Shown: positions 22,779 through 32,670 of the stretch, piece after piece
Position numbering within the stretch: position 1 is the stretch's first letter
How the letters are laid out: every line of letters starts with the position of its first letter
Assembly (NCBI GenBank): GCA_027013145.1
Contig: JALUXX010000012.1
Span: 1 to 64,000, forward strand
Length of the DNA: 64,000 nucleotides
Reading direction: 5' to 3'
DNA from: Gammaproteobacteria bacterium
Lineage (GTDB): Bacteria; Pseudomonadota; Gammaproteobacteria; 21-64-14
Position numbers and translations under genes: made by a program
The notes under the pieces: model-generated
What the model saw: the letters and a program-made list of their open reading frames with translations, nothing else
Told to the model about the DNA's origin: nothing
Databases searched by the model: none

Positions 22779-25249
22779 GCGCCGCCGCCTGGACGATCGG
22801 TATCGTGGTACTTGCGGGCGCCCTCGCCTACCTGCGGATCCCGCTGATCTGGTCCACGCTCGCGATCGCCGCCTGGCTCGTCGGCCTGACGGCGGCCGGC
22901 ACCACCCTTTGGGCCGTGATCCCCCTGTGGTTGATCCTCGGCGCGATCGGCGTTGTGCTCAACGTCCCGCAACTGCGCCGGCGCTGGATCAGCGATCCTG
23001 TGTTCAGTCTCTTCCGCACGGTACTCCCGACCATGTCCGCCACCGAGCGCGAGGCGCTCGAAGCGGGCAGCGTGTGGTGGGACGCCGAGCTGTTCAGCGG
23101 GCGCCCGCGCTGGCAGCGTCTGCTGGATGCCGATCCGCCGCGGCTGTCGGAACGCGAGCAGGCCTTCCTCGACGGACCCGTCGAGGAACTGTGCCGGATG
23201 CTCGACGACTGGCGCATCACGCACCACGACCGCGATCTCCCCCCGGAGGTCTGGCGGTTCCTGAAGACGCAGGGGTTCTTCGGGATGATCATCCCCCGCG
23301 CCTACGGCGGATTGGGCTTTTCCGCGCTCGCGCACTCGACGGTGGTCATGAAGGTCGCCAGCCGCAGCATCACCGCAGCGACCACGGTGATGGTCCCCAA
23401 TTCGCTCGGTCCGGCGCAGCTCCTGCTCGAATACGGCACCGACGAGCAGAAGCGCTACTACCTCCCGCGCCTCGCGCGCGGCGAGGAGGTCCCCTGCTTC
23501 GCCCTCACGGCGCCGGAGGCCGGCAGCGACGCGGCCTCGATGCCCGACAACGGTGTCGTCTGTCGCGGGACCTTCCAGGGGCGCGAGATCACCGGGATCC
23601 GCCTCAACTGGAACAAACGCTACATTACGCTCGCCCCGGTAGCGACCGTGCTCGGCCTGGCGTTCAAGCTCTACGACCCGGATCACCTCCTCGGAAAGCA
23701 GGAAGCGTTGGGAATCACGCTCGCGCTCATCCCGACCGACACGCCGGGGGTGGTCACCGGGAGGCGCCACCTGCCGCTGGACATCCCCTTCCAGAACGGG
23801 CCCACCCAGGGCAAGGACGTATTCATCCCCCTCGACTGGATCATCGGCGGCGTGGACCGCGCCGGACAGGGTTGGCGCATGTTGATGGAATGCCTCGCCG
23901 ACGGCCGATCGATCTCGCTGCCGGCGTTGAGTACCTCCGCCGGCAAGGTCGCCGCGTGCGCCGTCGGCGCATATGCGCGCGTGCGCCGGCAGTTCAAGGT
24001 GCCCATCAGCCAGTTCGAGGGCGTCGAAGAGGCGCTCGGGCGTATCGCCGGGACCGCCTACCTCATGGATGCGGTGCGGCGCGTGACCACCGGCGCGGTC
24101 GATCGTGGGGCCAAGCCCGCGGTCCTCTCGGCGATCGCCAAGTACCACCTGACGGAGCGGATGCGTACCGTGACCAACGACGCCATGGACGTCCTCGGCG
24201 GCGCGGGCATCTGCCTCGGACCGCGCAACGTGATGGGGCGCGGGTACCAGGGGGTGCCCATCAGCATCACGGTGGAGGGCGCGAACATCCTCACCCGCAA
24301 TATGATCATCTTCGGCCAGGGCGCCATCCGCTGTCACCCCTATGTCCTGCAGGAGATGGAGGCGGTCGCCGAACGCGACGCCGGGCGCGGCGCACGGGCC
24401 TTCGATCGGGCGCTGTTCGGTCATATCGGCTTCATCCTGAGCAACGTCGTGCGCGCATTCGTGCTCGGCCTGGGCGGGGCGCATCTGTTGCCGGTACCGG
24501 GTCCCCGGGAGTCGCGCCGCTGGGCGCGGCAGGTCACGCGCATGAGCGCGGCCCTGGCGCTCGCCTCGGACGCGGCGATGATCGTCCTCGGCGGCAGCCT
24601 CAAACGGCGCGAGCGCCTCTCGGCGCGCCTCGGCGACGTGCTCAGTCACCTCTACCTCGTATCGGCATGCCTGCACCACTATCGCGACCAGGGCGCCCAC
24701 CGCTCCGACCTGCCCCTGCTCGACTGGGCATGCGCCGACTCCCTGTACCGTACGCAGGACGCCCTGCTCGGCCTGCTGCGCAACTTCCCCAACCGGCCCG
24801 TCGCCTGGCTGCTCTACGCGCTTATCTTCCCGCTCGGCGCCCGCTACCGGCCGCCGCGCGACGACCTGACCCATCGCGCCGCCGCCCTGCTCCTGGAGCC
24901 CTCTCCGACCCGCCACCGGCTCACGGAGGGGATCTTCATTCCGGACGATCGGACGCAGACCATCGGGCGCCTGGAGTACGCACTCGCCCGGGTGCTCGAG
25001 GCCGAGCCGGTGGAGCGGCGGCTGCACGAGGCGGTCAAGCAGGGCGTGCTCCCGGACGCCGACGCCGACGCGCTGATCGCGGCGGGGCTCGCCCAGGGAT
25101 TGATCACCGAGGAGGAGGCCGCGACCCTGCGCGAGGCGCATGCGGCCCGCTACGAGGCGATCACCGTGGACGACTTTCCCCCGGACTTCGGCCTCGGCGG
25201 CGTCCCCGGCGCGGTTGTGCAGACCGACGCGCGCGGCGCGTCCGCCTAG
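22775..25249 (+). CDS. fadE: FadE-type acyl-CoA dehydrogenase
   Basis: An 824-residue FAD enzyme that performs the first step of beta-oxidation. Length and layout match E. coli FadE: two N-terminal membrane helices (about 7-60), then the acyl-CoA dehydrogenase core (FALTAPEAGSDAASMPDNG flavin contact; DVLGGAGICLGPRNVMGRGY; VEGANILTRNMIIFGQGAIR) and a long C-terminal FadE-specific region. It is translationally coupled to the amidase gene upstream and lies first among the oxidation enzymes. It should act at the inner membrane. Confidence 0.93.
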   Translation: MSAAAWTIGIVVLAGALAYLRIPLIWSTLAIAAWLVGLTAAGTTLWAVIPLWLILGAIGVVLNVPQLRRRWISDPVFSLFRTVLPTMSATEREALEAGSVWWDAELFSGRPRWQRLLDADPPRLSEREQAFLDGPVEELCRMLDDWRITHHDRDLPPEVWRFLKTQGFFGMIIPRAYGGLGFSALAHSTVVMKVASRSITAATTVMVPNSLGPAQLLLEYGTDEQKRYYLPRLARGEEVPCFALTAPEAGSDAASMPDNGVVCRGTFQGREITGIRLNWNKRYITLAPVATVLGLAFKLYDPDHLLGKQEALGITLALIPTDTPGVVTGRRHLPLDIPFQNGPTQGKDVFIPLDWIIGGVDRAGQGWRMLMECLADGRSISLPALSTSAGKVAACAVGAYARVRRQFKVPISQFEGVEEALGRIAGTAYLMDAVRRVTTGAVDRGAKPAVLSAIAKYHLTERMRTVTNDAMDVLGGAGICLGPRNVMGRGYQGVPISITVEGANILTRNMIIFGQGAIRCHPYVLQEMEAVAERDAGRGARAFDRALFGHIGFILSNVVRAFVLGLGGAHLLPVPGPRESRRWARQVTRMSAALALASDAAMIVLGGSLKRRERLSARLGDVLSHLYLVSACLHHYRDQGAHRSDLPLLDWACADSLYRTQDALLGLLRNFPNRPVAWLLYALIFPLGARYRPPRDDLTHRAAALLLEPSPTRHRLTEGIFIPDDRTQTIGRLEYALARVLEAEPVERRLHEAVKQGVLPDADADALIAAGLAQGLITEEEAATLREAHAARYEAITVDDFPPDFGLGGVPGAVVQTDARGASA

Positions 25250-25333
25250 GACGCTGCCGGATACGCAAACGAGGGCACTGGGCCCCGAACAACAAGCGGC
25301 CGACGACGGCCGTAAGCGGCGCCAGGAGGTGCT

Positions 25334-26650
25334 ATGGCACAACAAAGACGTCAGGGCTATTCCCGGCGTGCCGTCTATGTCGTCGACGGGAGCCGCACGC
25401 CGTTTCTGAAGGCGAAGGACCGTCCCGGTCCGTTCGCGGCGGCCGATCTCGCCGTCGCCGCGGGGCGTCCGCTGCTGGCGCGCCAACCCTTCGAACCGCC
25501 CGAACTCGACGAGGTGATCCTCGGTTGCGTCATGCCGAGCGCCGACGAGGCCAACATCGGTCGCATCGCCGCCCTGCGCCTGGGTTGCGGCGACCGCGTC
25601 CCGGGCTGGACCGTGCAGCGCAACTGCGCCTCCGGGATGCAGGCCCTCGACTGCGCCGCGCGCAGCATCGCCGACGGGCGCTCGCAACTGGTCCTCGCCG
25701 GCGGGGTCGAGGCCATGAGCCACGCGCCGGTGCTGCTCAGCGAGGCGATGGTCGCCTGGCTGGGGGCATGGCGCGGGGCGCGCAGCGCCGGACAGCGCGC
25801 GCGTGTGCTGGCGCGGCTACGCCCGCAGCATTTCCGGGTCATCATCGGTCTGCTGCGCGGGCTCACCGATCCGGTGGTCGGGCTGTCGATGGGACAGACG
25901 GCGGAGAATCTCGCCTACCGGTTCGGGATCACGCGCGCGGCCATGGACCGGTTCGCGCTGGAGAGCCACCGGCGTCTCGCCGAGGCGCAGGACGCGGGGC
26001 GCCTGGCGGAGGAGATCGAGCCGATCTTCGATGCGACCGGGCGCTGTCACGACGCCGACGACGGACTGCGGCGCGACAGCGATCCGGAAAAGCTCGCGCG
26101 CCTGCGGCCGGTCTTCGACCGCCCCTTCGGCAACGTCACCGCCGGAAACAGCGCCCAGATCACGGACGGCGCGGCGTGGCTGATCCTCGCCTCGCGCGAG
26201 GCCGTGCGCCGCCATCGCCTGCCCGTGCTCGGCCGCATCGTGGACTGCAGTTGGGCCGCCCTCGATCCGGCGCAGATGGGACTCGGGCCGGTGCACGCGA
26301 GCACGCCGCTGCTGCAACGCCACGGCCTCGGGCTGCAGGACGTGGACTGCTGGGAGATCAACGAGGCCTTCGCCGCCCAGGTCCTGGCGTGCCTCGCGGC
26401 CTGGGAGGACGAGGACTACTGCCGCACGGAGCTTGGGCTCGAGGGCGCGCTGGGTGCGCTCGATCCGGCACGCCTGAACGTGGACGGCGGCGCGGTCGCG
26501 CTCGGGCATCCGGTGGGCGCCACCGGCGCGCGGATCGTACTGCACACGCTGCGGGTGCTGGAACGCACGGGCGGGCGGCGCGGCGTCGCCACGCTGTGTA
26601 TCGGCGGCGGCCAGGGCGGCGCCATGCTGGTGGAACGGGACGCGGGGTAG
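25334..26650 (+). CDS. fadI: Acetyl-CoA C-acyltransferase (thiolase, FadI-like)
   Basis: A 438-residue thiolase that cleaves 3-ketoacyl-CoA in beta-oxidation. The nucleophilic Cys lies in VQRNCASGMQALDCAARS; the second loop is NVDGGAVALGHPVGATGAR; the last motif, ATLCIGGGQGGAMLVERD, holds the acid/base Cys. Length is closer to FadI than FadA. A strong ribosome-binding tract (CAGGAGGTGCT) precedes the ATG. It lies 84 bp after fadE and 8 bp before the multifunctional enzyme gene, so it is one operon. Confidence 0.93.
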   Translation: MAQQRRQGYSRRAVYVVDGSRTPFLKAKDRPGPFAAADLAVAAGRPLLARQPFEPPELDEVILGCVMPSADEANIGRIAALRLGCGDRVPGWTVQRNCASGMQALDCAARSIADGRSQLVLAGGVEAMSHAPVLLSEAMVAWLGAWRGARSAGQRARVLARLRPQHFRVIIGLLRGLTDPVVGLSMGQTAENLAYRFGITRAAMDRFALESHRRLAEAQDAGRLAEEIEPIFDATGRCHDADDGLRRDSDPEKLARLRPVFDRPFGNVTAGNSAQITDGAAWLILASREAVRRHRLPVLGRIVDCSWAALDPAQMGLGPVHASTPLLQRHGLGLQDVDCWEINEAFAAQVLACLAAWEDEDYCRTELGLEGALGALDPARLNVDGGAVALGHPVGATGARIVLHTLRVLERTGGRRGVATLCIGGGQGGAMLVERDAG

Positions 26651-26657
26651 CAACGGC

Positions 26658-28697
26658 ATGGTCGAGGAGATCCGAGGGACCCACTGGTACACCGAGACCG
26701 ACGGCGACGGGATCGTGTGGCTGCACCTGGACAAGGCCGACGCGGCGACGAACGTCCTCTCGGCCGAGGTCCTGCAGGAGCTGCAGGGCCTGCTCGGCGA
26801 GATCGAGTCACGCGCCCCGCGCGGCCTGGTGTTTCTGTCGGACAAGGCCAACGGCTTCATCGCCGGCGCCGACGTCTCGGAGTTCACCAAGCTGACCGAC
26901 GCCAGCGACGCGCGCCGTGCGATCGGCGCCGGGCAGGGGGTGATGGACCGCATCGACGCCCTGCCCTTCCCCACGGTCGCCATGATCCACGGCTTCTGCC
27001 TCGGCGGCGGGCTGGAACTGTCGCTGGCCTGCCGTTACCGCGTCGCCGAGGACGCACCGGCGACGCGCCTCGGACTGCCGGAAGTGATGCTGGGGATCCA
27101 CCCCGGCTTCGGCGGCAGCGTGCGCGCCGTGCGCACGCTCGGAGCCCCCGCGGCGATGGACCTGATGCTCACCGGACGCACGGTGAGCGCGCGCGCGGCC
27201 CGGCGCATCGGCCTGGTCGACCATGTCGCGCCCCTGCGCCATCTGCGTGCGGCGGCGCGTTCGCTGGTGCTCAATCCGCCGTCGCCGCAGCGACCGGGCC
27301 TGACGGCGCGCGCGGCGGGCAACGCCCTGGTGCGTCCGTGGCTCGCGCGCTACCTGCGGCGCAAGGTCGCGGCCAAGGCGCCGAAGGAGCACTACCCGGC
27401 GCCTTACGCGCTGATCGAGATCTGGGAGCGCTACGCCGACCAGCCGCGCCGCATGTACGAGGCCGAGGCCGATTCGGTCGCGCGCCTGATCCTCACGCGC
27501 ACGGCGCGCAATCTGGTGCGCGCGTTCTTCCTGCGCGAGCGGCTCAAGTCGGCCGGGCGCCTGGACGGCTACGACCCGCACCACGTGCACGTCGTCGGCG
27601 GCGGCGTCATGGGCGGGGACATCGCCGCCTGGTGCGCGCTGCAGGGTCTGCGCGTCACGGTGCAGGAGAGCAACCGCGAGAACCTGGGGCGCGCGATTGC
27701 GCGTGCGCACGGGCTCTATCGCAAACGGCTCAAGGAGCCGCGCGCGGTCCAGGCCGCCATGGACCGCCTCATCCCGGACCTGCGCGGCGCCGGCGCGGCG
27801 CACGCGGACGTGGTGATCGAGGCGATCTTCGAGGACGAGCAGGCCAAGTCCGCCCTCTTCCGCGAGATCGTGCCGCGCCTGAAGCCCGATGCGCTGATCG
27901 CCACCAACACCTCCAGCATCCCGCTGGAGAGCCTGGCGCAGGCGCTCGACGCCCCCGAACGCCTCGTGGGGCTGCACTTCTTCAATCCGGTCGCGAAGAT
28001 GCCGTTGGTCGAGGTGGTCTCGGGGCCGCAGACCGCGCCCGAGGTGGCGGCGCGCGCGGCGGCCTTTGCCCGGCGTATCGACCGCCTGCCCCTGCCGGTC
28101 CGGAGCGCGCCCGGCTTCCTCGTCAACCGCATCCTCATGCCCTATCTGCTCGAGGCGGTCACGCTCGAGTCCGAGGGCGTGCCCGGGGCGTGGATCGACC
28201 GCGCGGCGGTGCGTTTCGGCATGCCCATGGGGCCGCTCGAGCTGGCCGACGCGGTCGGACTGGACGTGTGCCTGTCGGTGGCCGGCATCCTCGCCGAGCG
28301 CCTCGGCGGGACGGTCCCGGAGCGCCTGCGCGGGCTGGTGGCGGCGGGACGACTCGGGCGCAAGAGCGGCCGCGGCTTCTACGAGTACCCCAAGGGCAAG
28401 CCCGTCAAGCCGGCGCCGGACAAGGGCGGCGCCCCACCCGACGATCTCACCGATCGCCTGATCCTGCCGATGCTCGACGAGGCGGTCGCGTGCCTGCGCG
28501 AGCGGATCGTCGACGGCCCTGACCTCGTCGACGCGGGCATGATCTTCGGCACCGGCTTCGCCCCGTTTCGCGGCGGGCCGGTCGAGTACATCCGCGAACA
28601 GGGCGTCGGCGCCCTCACGCAGCGCCTGCAACGGCTGGAGAAGGCGTATGGCGCGCGGTTCGCGCCGGACACGGGGTGGTCGACACTGAACCTTTGA
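26658..28697 (+). CDS. fadJ: Fatty-acid oxidation multifunctional enzyme (enoyl-CoA hydratase / 3-hydroxyacyl-CoA dehydrogenase)
   Basis: A 679-residue two-part enzyme. The N-terminal crotonase domain has GFIAGADVSEFTKL, GGGLELSLACRYRVAED and LGLPEVMLGIHPGFGGSVRA with both catalytic glutamates. The C-terminal NAD-dependent dehydrogenase has VHVVGGGVMGGDIAAWCALQ, GLHFFNPVAKMPLVEVVSG with the catalytic His, and APGFLVNRILMPYLLEA. It carries out hydration and oxidation of 2-enoyl-CoA and forms a complex with the thiolase upstream. Length fits FadB/FadJ proteins, slightly short. Confidence 0.93.
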   Translation: MVEEIRGTHWYTETDGDGIVWLHLDKADAATNVLSAEVLQELQGLLGEIESRAPRGLVFLSDKANGFIAGADVSEFTKLTDASDARRAIGAGQGVMDRIDALPFPTVAMIHGFCLGGGLELSLACRYRVAEDAPATRLGLPEVMLGIHPGFGGSVRAVRTLGAPAAMDLMLTGRTVSARAARRIGLVDHVAPLRHLRAAARSLVLNPPSPQRPGLTARAAGNALVRPWLARYLRRKVAAKAPKEHYPAPYALIEIWERYADQPRRMYEAEADSVARLILTRTARNLVRAFFLRERLKSAGRLDGYDPHHVHVVGGGVMGGDIAAWCALQGLRVTVQESNRENLGRAIARAHGLYRKRLKEPRAVQAAMDRLIPDLRGAGAAHADVVIEAIFEDEQAKSALFREIVPRLKPDALIATNTSSIPLESLAQALDAPERLVGLHFFNPVAKMPLVEVVSGPQTAPEVAARAAAFARRIDRLPLPVRSAPGFLVNRILMPYLLEAVTLESEGVPGAWIDRAAVRFGMPMGPLELADAVGLDVCLSVAGILAERLGGTVPERLRGLVAAGRLGRKSGRGFYEYPKGKPVKPAPDKGGAPPDDLTDRLILPMLDEAVACLRERIVDGPDLVDAGMIFGTGFAPFRGGPVEYIREQGVGALTQRLQRLEKAYGARFAPDTGWSTLNL

Positions 28698-28704
28698 GGT
28701 TTCG

Positions 28705-30504
28705 ATGAGCGGCCCCCGCGACTACTTCATCACCCCCGAACAGGCCGGCACCCTGGCCGGGCTTTTCCGCGAGCGCGTGCACCGCGCCCCGGACACGACC
28801 GCCTACCGTGAGTACGACGCGGCGGCGGGCCGCTGGGTTGACTATCGCTGGCACGACATTGCACGACTCGCCGCCCGCCACCAACAGGCCTTCGCGGCGG
28901 AGGGGCTCGCGGCAGGCGACCGCGTCGCCGTGATGCTGCGCAACTCGCATGAGTGGGTGGCCTGGGATCAGGCCGCACTCGGCCTCGGCCTCGTCGTGGT
29001 CCCGCTCTACGTGGAGGACCGCCCGGAGAACACCGCCTACGTGCTCGGCGACGCCGGGGTGCGCGTGCTGCTGATCGAGGGGACCGAACACTGGCACCGG
29101 CTGCAACCGCTGCTGGGCGATCTCCCGGACCTGCAGCGGATCGTCACCCGCGACCCGGTCGTCGACGAAGATCCGCGCCTGCGCCCGCTCTCCGCATGGC
29201 TCCCCGAAGCCGCGCCCGCGTTCGCGGCGCGCGCCCTCGACCCCGCGACTCCAGCGACCATCGTCTACACGTCGGGGACGACCGGCAAACCGAAAGGGGT
29301 GGTCCTGAGCCACCGCAACATCCTCACCAACACCTTCGCGAGCGTATGCGCCGTGCCCGCGGAACCGGACGACCGCTTCCTGTCGTTCCTGCCGCTCTCA
29401 CACATGCTCGAGCGAACCGCGGGCTACTACCTGCCGATGATGAGCGGGGCGAGCGTCGCCTTCGCGCGTTCCATCCCCCAGCTCGCCGAGGACCTCGAGG
29501 GACAGCGTCCGACGGTGCTGATCTCGGTCCCGCGCATCTACGAGCGCGTGTACAATCGCCTGCGCGCGCAGCTCGAGGAACGTCCGCCGACGGCACGGCG
29601 GCTGTTTGCGCTGACCGTCTCCGTGGGTTGGGCCCGGTTCCTCCACCGCCAGCGGCGGGGGCCGTGGCGGCCCTCGTTCCTGCTCTGGCCCCTACTGCAA
29701 CGGGTGGTCTCGCGCAAGGTCATGCAGCGCCTCGGCGGGCGCATGCGCGCGGCGATCTGCGGCGGCGCCCCGCTCTCCCTGGAGGTGGCGCGCCTGTTCA
29801 TCGGTCTGGGCCTCGAACTCCTGCAGGGCTACGGCCTGACGGAGGCCAGCCCGGTGATCGCCGTGAACCGCACCCACGACAACGACCCCGCCGGCGTCGG
29901 CCCGCCGCTCGACGGGGTCGAGGTGCGCATCGGCGCGGGCGGCGAACTCCTCGCCCGGGGTCCCAACGTGATGCTCGGCTACTGGAACCGGCCCGAGGCG
30001 ACGGCACAGATGATCGACGCCGAGGGTTGGCTGCACACCGGCGACACCGCGCGTATCGAGGACGGTCGCGTCTATATCACCGGGCGTCTCAAGGAGATCA
30101 TCGTGCTCGCCAACGGCGAGAAGGTGCCGCCCGCGGACATGGAACTGGCGATCGCCCTGGATCCGCTGTTCGAGCAGATCATGGTGCTCGGCGAGGGGCG
30201 GCCCTATCTGACGGCCCTGGCGGTCCTGAACGCCGACGCCTGGCGTACACTGGCCGCGCAGCGCGGACTCGATCCGGAGGATCCGGCCTCGCTGCGGGCG
30301 GAGGCGGTCCAGACCGCGGTGCTGGAGCGTATCGGCCGGCGCCTCTCCGCCTTTCCCGGCTACGCCCAGGTGCGGCGCGCCGCGCTGCTGCTCGAGCCCT
30401 GGACCATCGAGGCGAACCTGATGACCCCGACGATGAAACTGCGCCGCCGCGAGATCCTGGAGCACCATGCCGATCTCGTGGACGAGCTCTACGAGGGACA
30501 CTGA
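28705..30504 (+). CDS. Long-chain acyl-CoA synthetase (AMP-forming)
   Basis: A 599-residue ANL-superfamily ligase that activates fatty acids to acyl-CoA. The P-loop TIVYTSGTTGKPKGVVLSHR, the QGYGLTEASPVIAVN motif and the hinge ITGRLKEIIVLANGEKVPPA are intact. The large size and the C-terminal ending are of the eukaryote/FACL type (AMP-binding, long-chain) rather than E. coli FadD. The gene starts seven bases after the multifunctional enzyme and supplies its substrates. Confidence 0.92.
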   Translation: MSGPRDYFITPEQAGTLAGLFRERVHRAPDTTAYREYDAAAGRWVDYRWHDIARLAARHQQAFAAEGLAAGDRVAVMLRNSHEWVAWDQAALGLGLVVVPLYVEDRPENTAYVLGDAGVRVLLIEGTEHWHRLQPLLGDLPDLQRIVTRDPVVDEDPRLRPLSAWLPEAAPAFAARALDPATPATIVYTSGTTGKPKGVVLSHRNILTNTFASVCAVPAEPDDRFLSFLPLSHMLERTAGYYLPMMSGASVAFARSIPQLAEDLEGQRPTVLISVPRIYERVYNRLRAQLEERPPTARRLFALTVSVGWARFLHRQRRGPWRPSFLLWPLLQRVVSRKVMQRLGGRMRAAICGGAPLSLEVARLFIGLGLELLQGYGLTEASPVIAVNRTHDNDPAGVGPPLDGVEVRIGAGGELLARGPNVMLGYWNRPEATAQMIDAEGWLHTGDTARIEDGRVYITGRLKEIIVLANGEKVPPADMELAIALDPLFEQIMVLGEGRPYLTALAVLNADAWRTLAAQRGLDPEDPASLRAEAVQTAVLERIGRRLSAFPGYAQVRRAALLLEPWTIEANLMTPTMKLRRREILEHHADLVDELYEGH

Positions 30505-30506
30505 CG

Positions 30507-30926
30507 ATGAGCGACGAGGATCGGTCGTCCGCACACGGGGAACTGGCCCTGCGCGTGGCCCCCATGCCGCGCGACACCAATGCCGCCGGTGACGTCTTCG
30601 GCGGCTGGCTGATGGCGCAGGCCGACGTCGCCGGGAGCATCGCCGCCTACCGGCGCGCGCGCGGGCGCGTCGTCACCGTCGCCGTCAACTCGTTCGTGTT
30701 CCTGGAACCCGTCTACGTCGCCGACCTGGTGAGCTTCTACTCGCAGGTCGTACGCGTGGGAAACACCTCACTCACCGTCGACGTCACCGTCTTCGTAGAG
30801 CGCGACCGCGGGCGCAAGGGCGTCGGCGACCATATCAAGGTCGCCGAGGCGCGCATCACCTACGTCGCACTCGACGAGCACCGCCGCCCGCGCGCGGTGG
30901 ACCCGCCCGGTGTCGGCGCCAGCTGA
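30507..30926 (+). CDS. yciA: Acyl-CoA thioesterase (YciA-like hot-dog fold)
   Basis: A 139-residue hot-dog thioesterase. LRVAPMPRDTNAAGDVFGGW, then LMAQADVAGSIAAYRRARG is the YciA/acyl-CoA thioesterase signature with the catalytic Asp and Asn region; VTVAVNSFVFLEPVYVADLV follows. It hydrolyses acyl-CoA and may relieve CoA trapping in the oxidation operon. It begins two bases after the ligase stop and ends the operon. A convergent gene follows 18 bp downstream with no clear terminator. Confidence 0.9.
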   Translation: MSDEDRSSAHGELALRVAPMPRDTNAAGDVFGGWLMAQADVAGSIAAYRRARGRVVTVAVNSFVFLEPVYVADLVSFYSQVVRVGNTSLTVDVTVFVERDRGRKGVGDHIKVAEARITYVALDEHRRPRAVDPPGVGAS

Positions 30927-30944
30927 GAGCGCCGCGCGGCGGGC

Positions 30945-32591
30945 TCACACCGGCGGCCGGCCACGCTGCGTCCCGGCGGCCGTCCCGTGCACCGGTAGCC
31001 ACGCCCGGTAGCGGTCCGCCCCGCGGCGGCTGCTTCCCGGACGGCGCGAGGTGTCCTTGCGCCGGTCGAAGCGCGCGCGCCGCTCGATGCGTGCCCCGGT
31101 CTCCGGCAGGTGCAGGGGCACCGACTCCGTGCGCCCGAGGCGGGTGAGGACCGCCGGGACCGGGAACGCTTCAAGATACTCTTCCGGGAGGCCGAGCAGC
31201 TGCTCCTTGAAGGCGTCCGGCGCGTAGAGCATGGGAATGAGATTGTTGTAGTAGGCCGCCTTGGCCGTCATCCGCATCGCGTCGCCGTCGACCGCGAGGT
31301 ATCCGAGGTCCGCAAGCGCCGCGGTCAGATCATGGAAGGTGCGGGCGAAGTCGACTCCGTACTTGTACTCGAGCTCACGCGTGCCTGCGAACGTGAAGCG
31401 CAGTTTGCTCGTCAGTTCGCGGCAGGCGTCCATCTCCGGAGTCAGGTCGTCGACGGTGGCGATCGGCGCCCGCCCCGCATCGATGGCTGCGTAGTACCCC
31501 TTGAGGGCAGCGATGTTCTGATACGGCCGGCGCGGGGCGTAGCCCTGGGCGTTGATGCCCAGGGCGACCAGCGGCAGGTTGTCCCAGCGCCGAAGCTGAT
31601 GGCGATAGGACCCGCGCGCGGGATCGACGAACACGTTCTGCAGGACGCGCCGGTAGCCGAGGTCGGCGAGCAGCGCCTCGGCCTCGGAGAAGCGGCGGAT
31701 CTTTCCGGCGTAGTCCGGGTCTTTAGGGGGAAGCAGTTCGTCCTTGGGCCGGTTGCGCTGGCTGTCGAGCGCGTAGATCGAGAACCCGGGGACGCCGACC
31801 TGGTGGAAACGAAGCAGCGTCCGCATCAGCGTATCCGCGGCCTCCCCTTCGAATCCGTACATCGTATCGACATTCACGTTGCCGATCTGGGTCACCGCGT
31901 CGTCGAGTTCGCCGATCGCCTCACGCACGGAATAGTCGCGATTGAGGGCCGCAAGCAGCCGCTCGTCGAGGGTCTGGATCCCGTAGCTCAGGCGGGTCAC
32001 GCCCAGATCGCGCAGCAGCCGGACCTTGGTCCGGGGCAGCGTACCCGGCGCGGATTCCACCGTGATCTCGGCGTCGGGCTCGAGCCTGAAGTTGCGCCGC
32101 AGCGCCGCAAACAACCGCTCCAGGAGGGCGTCATCGAGAAACGTCGGCGTGCCGCCGCCGAGGTACACCGATTCGCACACGCGATCGGAGACCGCCTCCC
32201 TGTAGAGCGCCATTTCGCGGATCAGGTAATCGACATACGTGGCTGCCTGCTCGATCCCGCGCCCCGGGAGCACGGCGTAGTAGCAGAACCGGCACAGCGT
32301 CCGGCAAAACGGAGTATGCAGATACAGGCTGAAGCGATCCCGCATCGGAGAGGACCGGGAGAACAGTTCCGCCGTCGTATCCGGCGGCTGGGACTTGGTT
32401 ACCACCGGCGGCGGAAAGACCCAATCGAAACACGGAAAGAAATCGTTATTGATCCGCAGCGACTCGGCCAGTCTCCGCGGCAGGGACGCGGGGTCCAGAG
32501 GCGGCAACGTCGCATGCACGCCGTCGGGATCGAGTTCCGGGGTCCTGCCGAGCCGGGAGCGCTTGTTGAAGTTGGGATGGTAGTGCTTCAC
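30945..32591 (-). CDS. HemN/HemW-like radical SAM protein of unknown substrate
   Basis: A 548-residue protein. A 90-residue N-terminal segment without recognised homology precedes the radical SAM barrel; the iron-sulfur motif is YLHTPFCRTLCRFCYY (CxxxCxxC), followed by VYLGGGTPTFLDD and SYGIQTLDERLLAALNRDY. A HemN-type C-terminal region is present up to about residue 470. Relatives include coproporphyrinogen dehydrogenase HemN, HemW and class C methyltransferases such as ChuW. The fourth Cys of true HemN (CxC) is replaced by Tyr. The last 45 residues are Arg-rich. It follows an XRE regulator gene by 80 bp in the same direction. Function unknown. Confidence 0.75.
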   Translation of the reverse strand: MKHYHPNFNKRSRLGRTPELDPDGVHATLPPLDPASLPRRLAESLRINNDFFPCFDWVFPPPVVTKSQPPDTTAELFSRSSPMRDRFSLYLHTPFCRTLCRFCYYAVLPGRGIEQAATYVDYLIREMALYREAVSDRVCESVYLGGGTPTFLDDALLERLFAALRRNFRLEPDAEITVESAPGTLPRTKVRLLRDLGVTRLSYGIQTLDERLLAALNRDYSVREAIGELDDAVTQIGNVNVDTMYGFEGEAADTLMRTLLRFHQVGVPGFSIYALDSQRNRPKDELLPPKDPDYAGKIRRFSEAEALLADLGYRRVLQNVFVDPARGSYRHQLRRWDNLPLVALGINAQGYAPRRPYQNIAALKGYYAAIDAGRAPIATVDDLTPEMDACRELTSKLRFTFAGTRELEYKYGVDFARTFHDLTAALADLGYLAVDGDAMRMTAKAAYYNNLIPMLYAPDAFKEQLLGLPEEYLEAFPVPAVLTRLGRTESVPLHLPETGARIERRARFDRRKDTSRRPGSSRRGADRYRAWLPVHGTAAGTQRGRPPV

Positions 32592-32670
32592 CGCCGTCCT
32601 CCGTGTCGGCCGATGCGACCTCCCCCGGTCCAGGATCGAGTCGCAGCGAGTTCCTTTCCGAGAGCCGCAC

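Noticed and set aside
22748-25723. 991-codon minus-strand frame opposite fadE
   Set aside because: Composition is that of an antisense shadow; the plus strand encodes a clear FadE.
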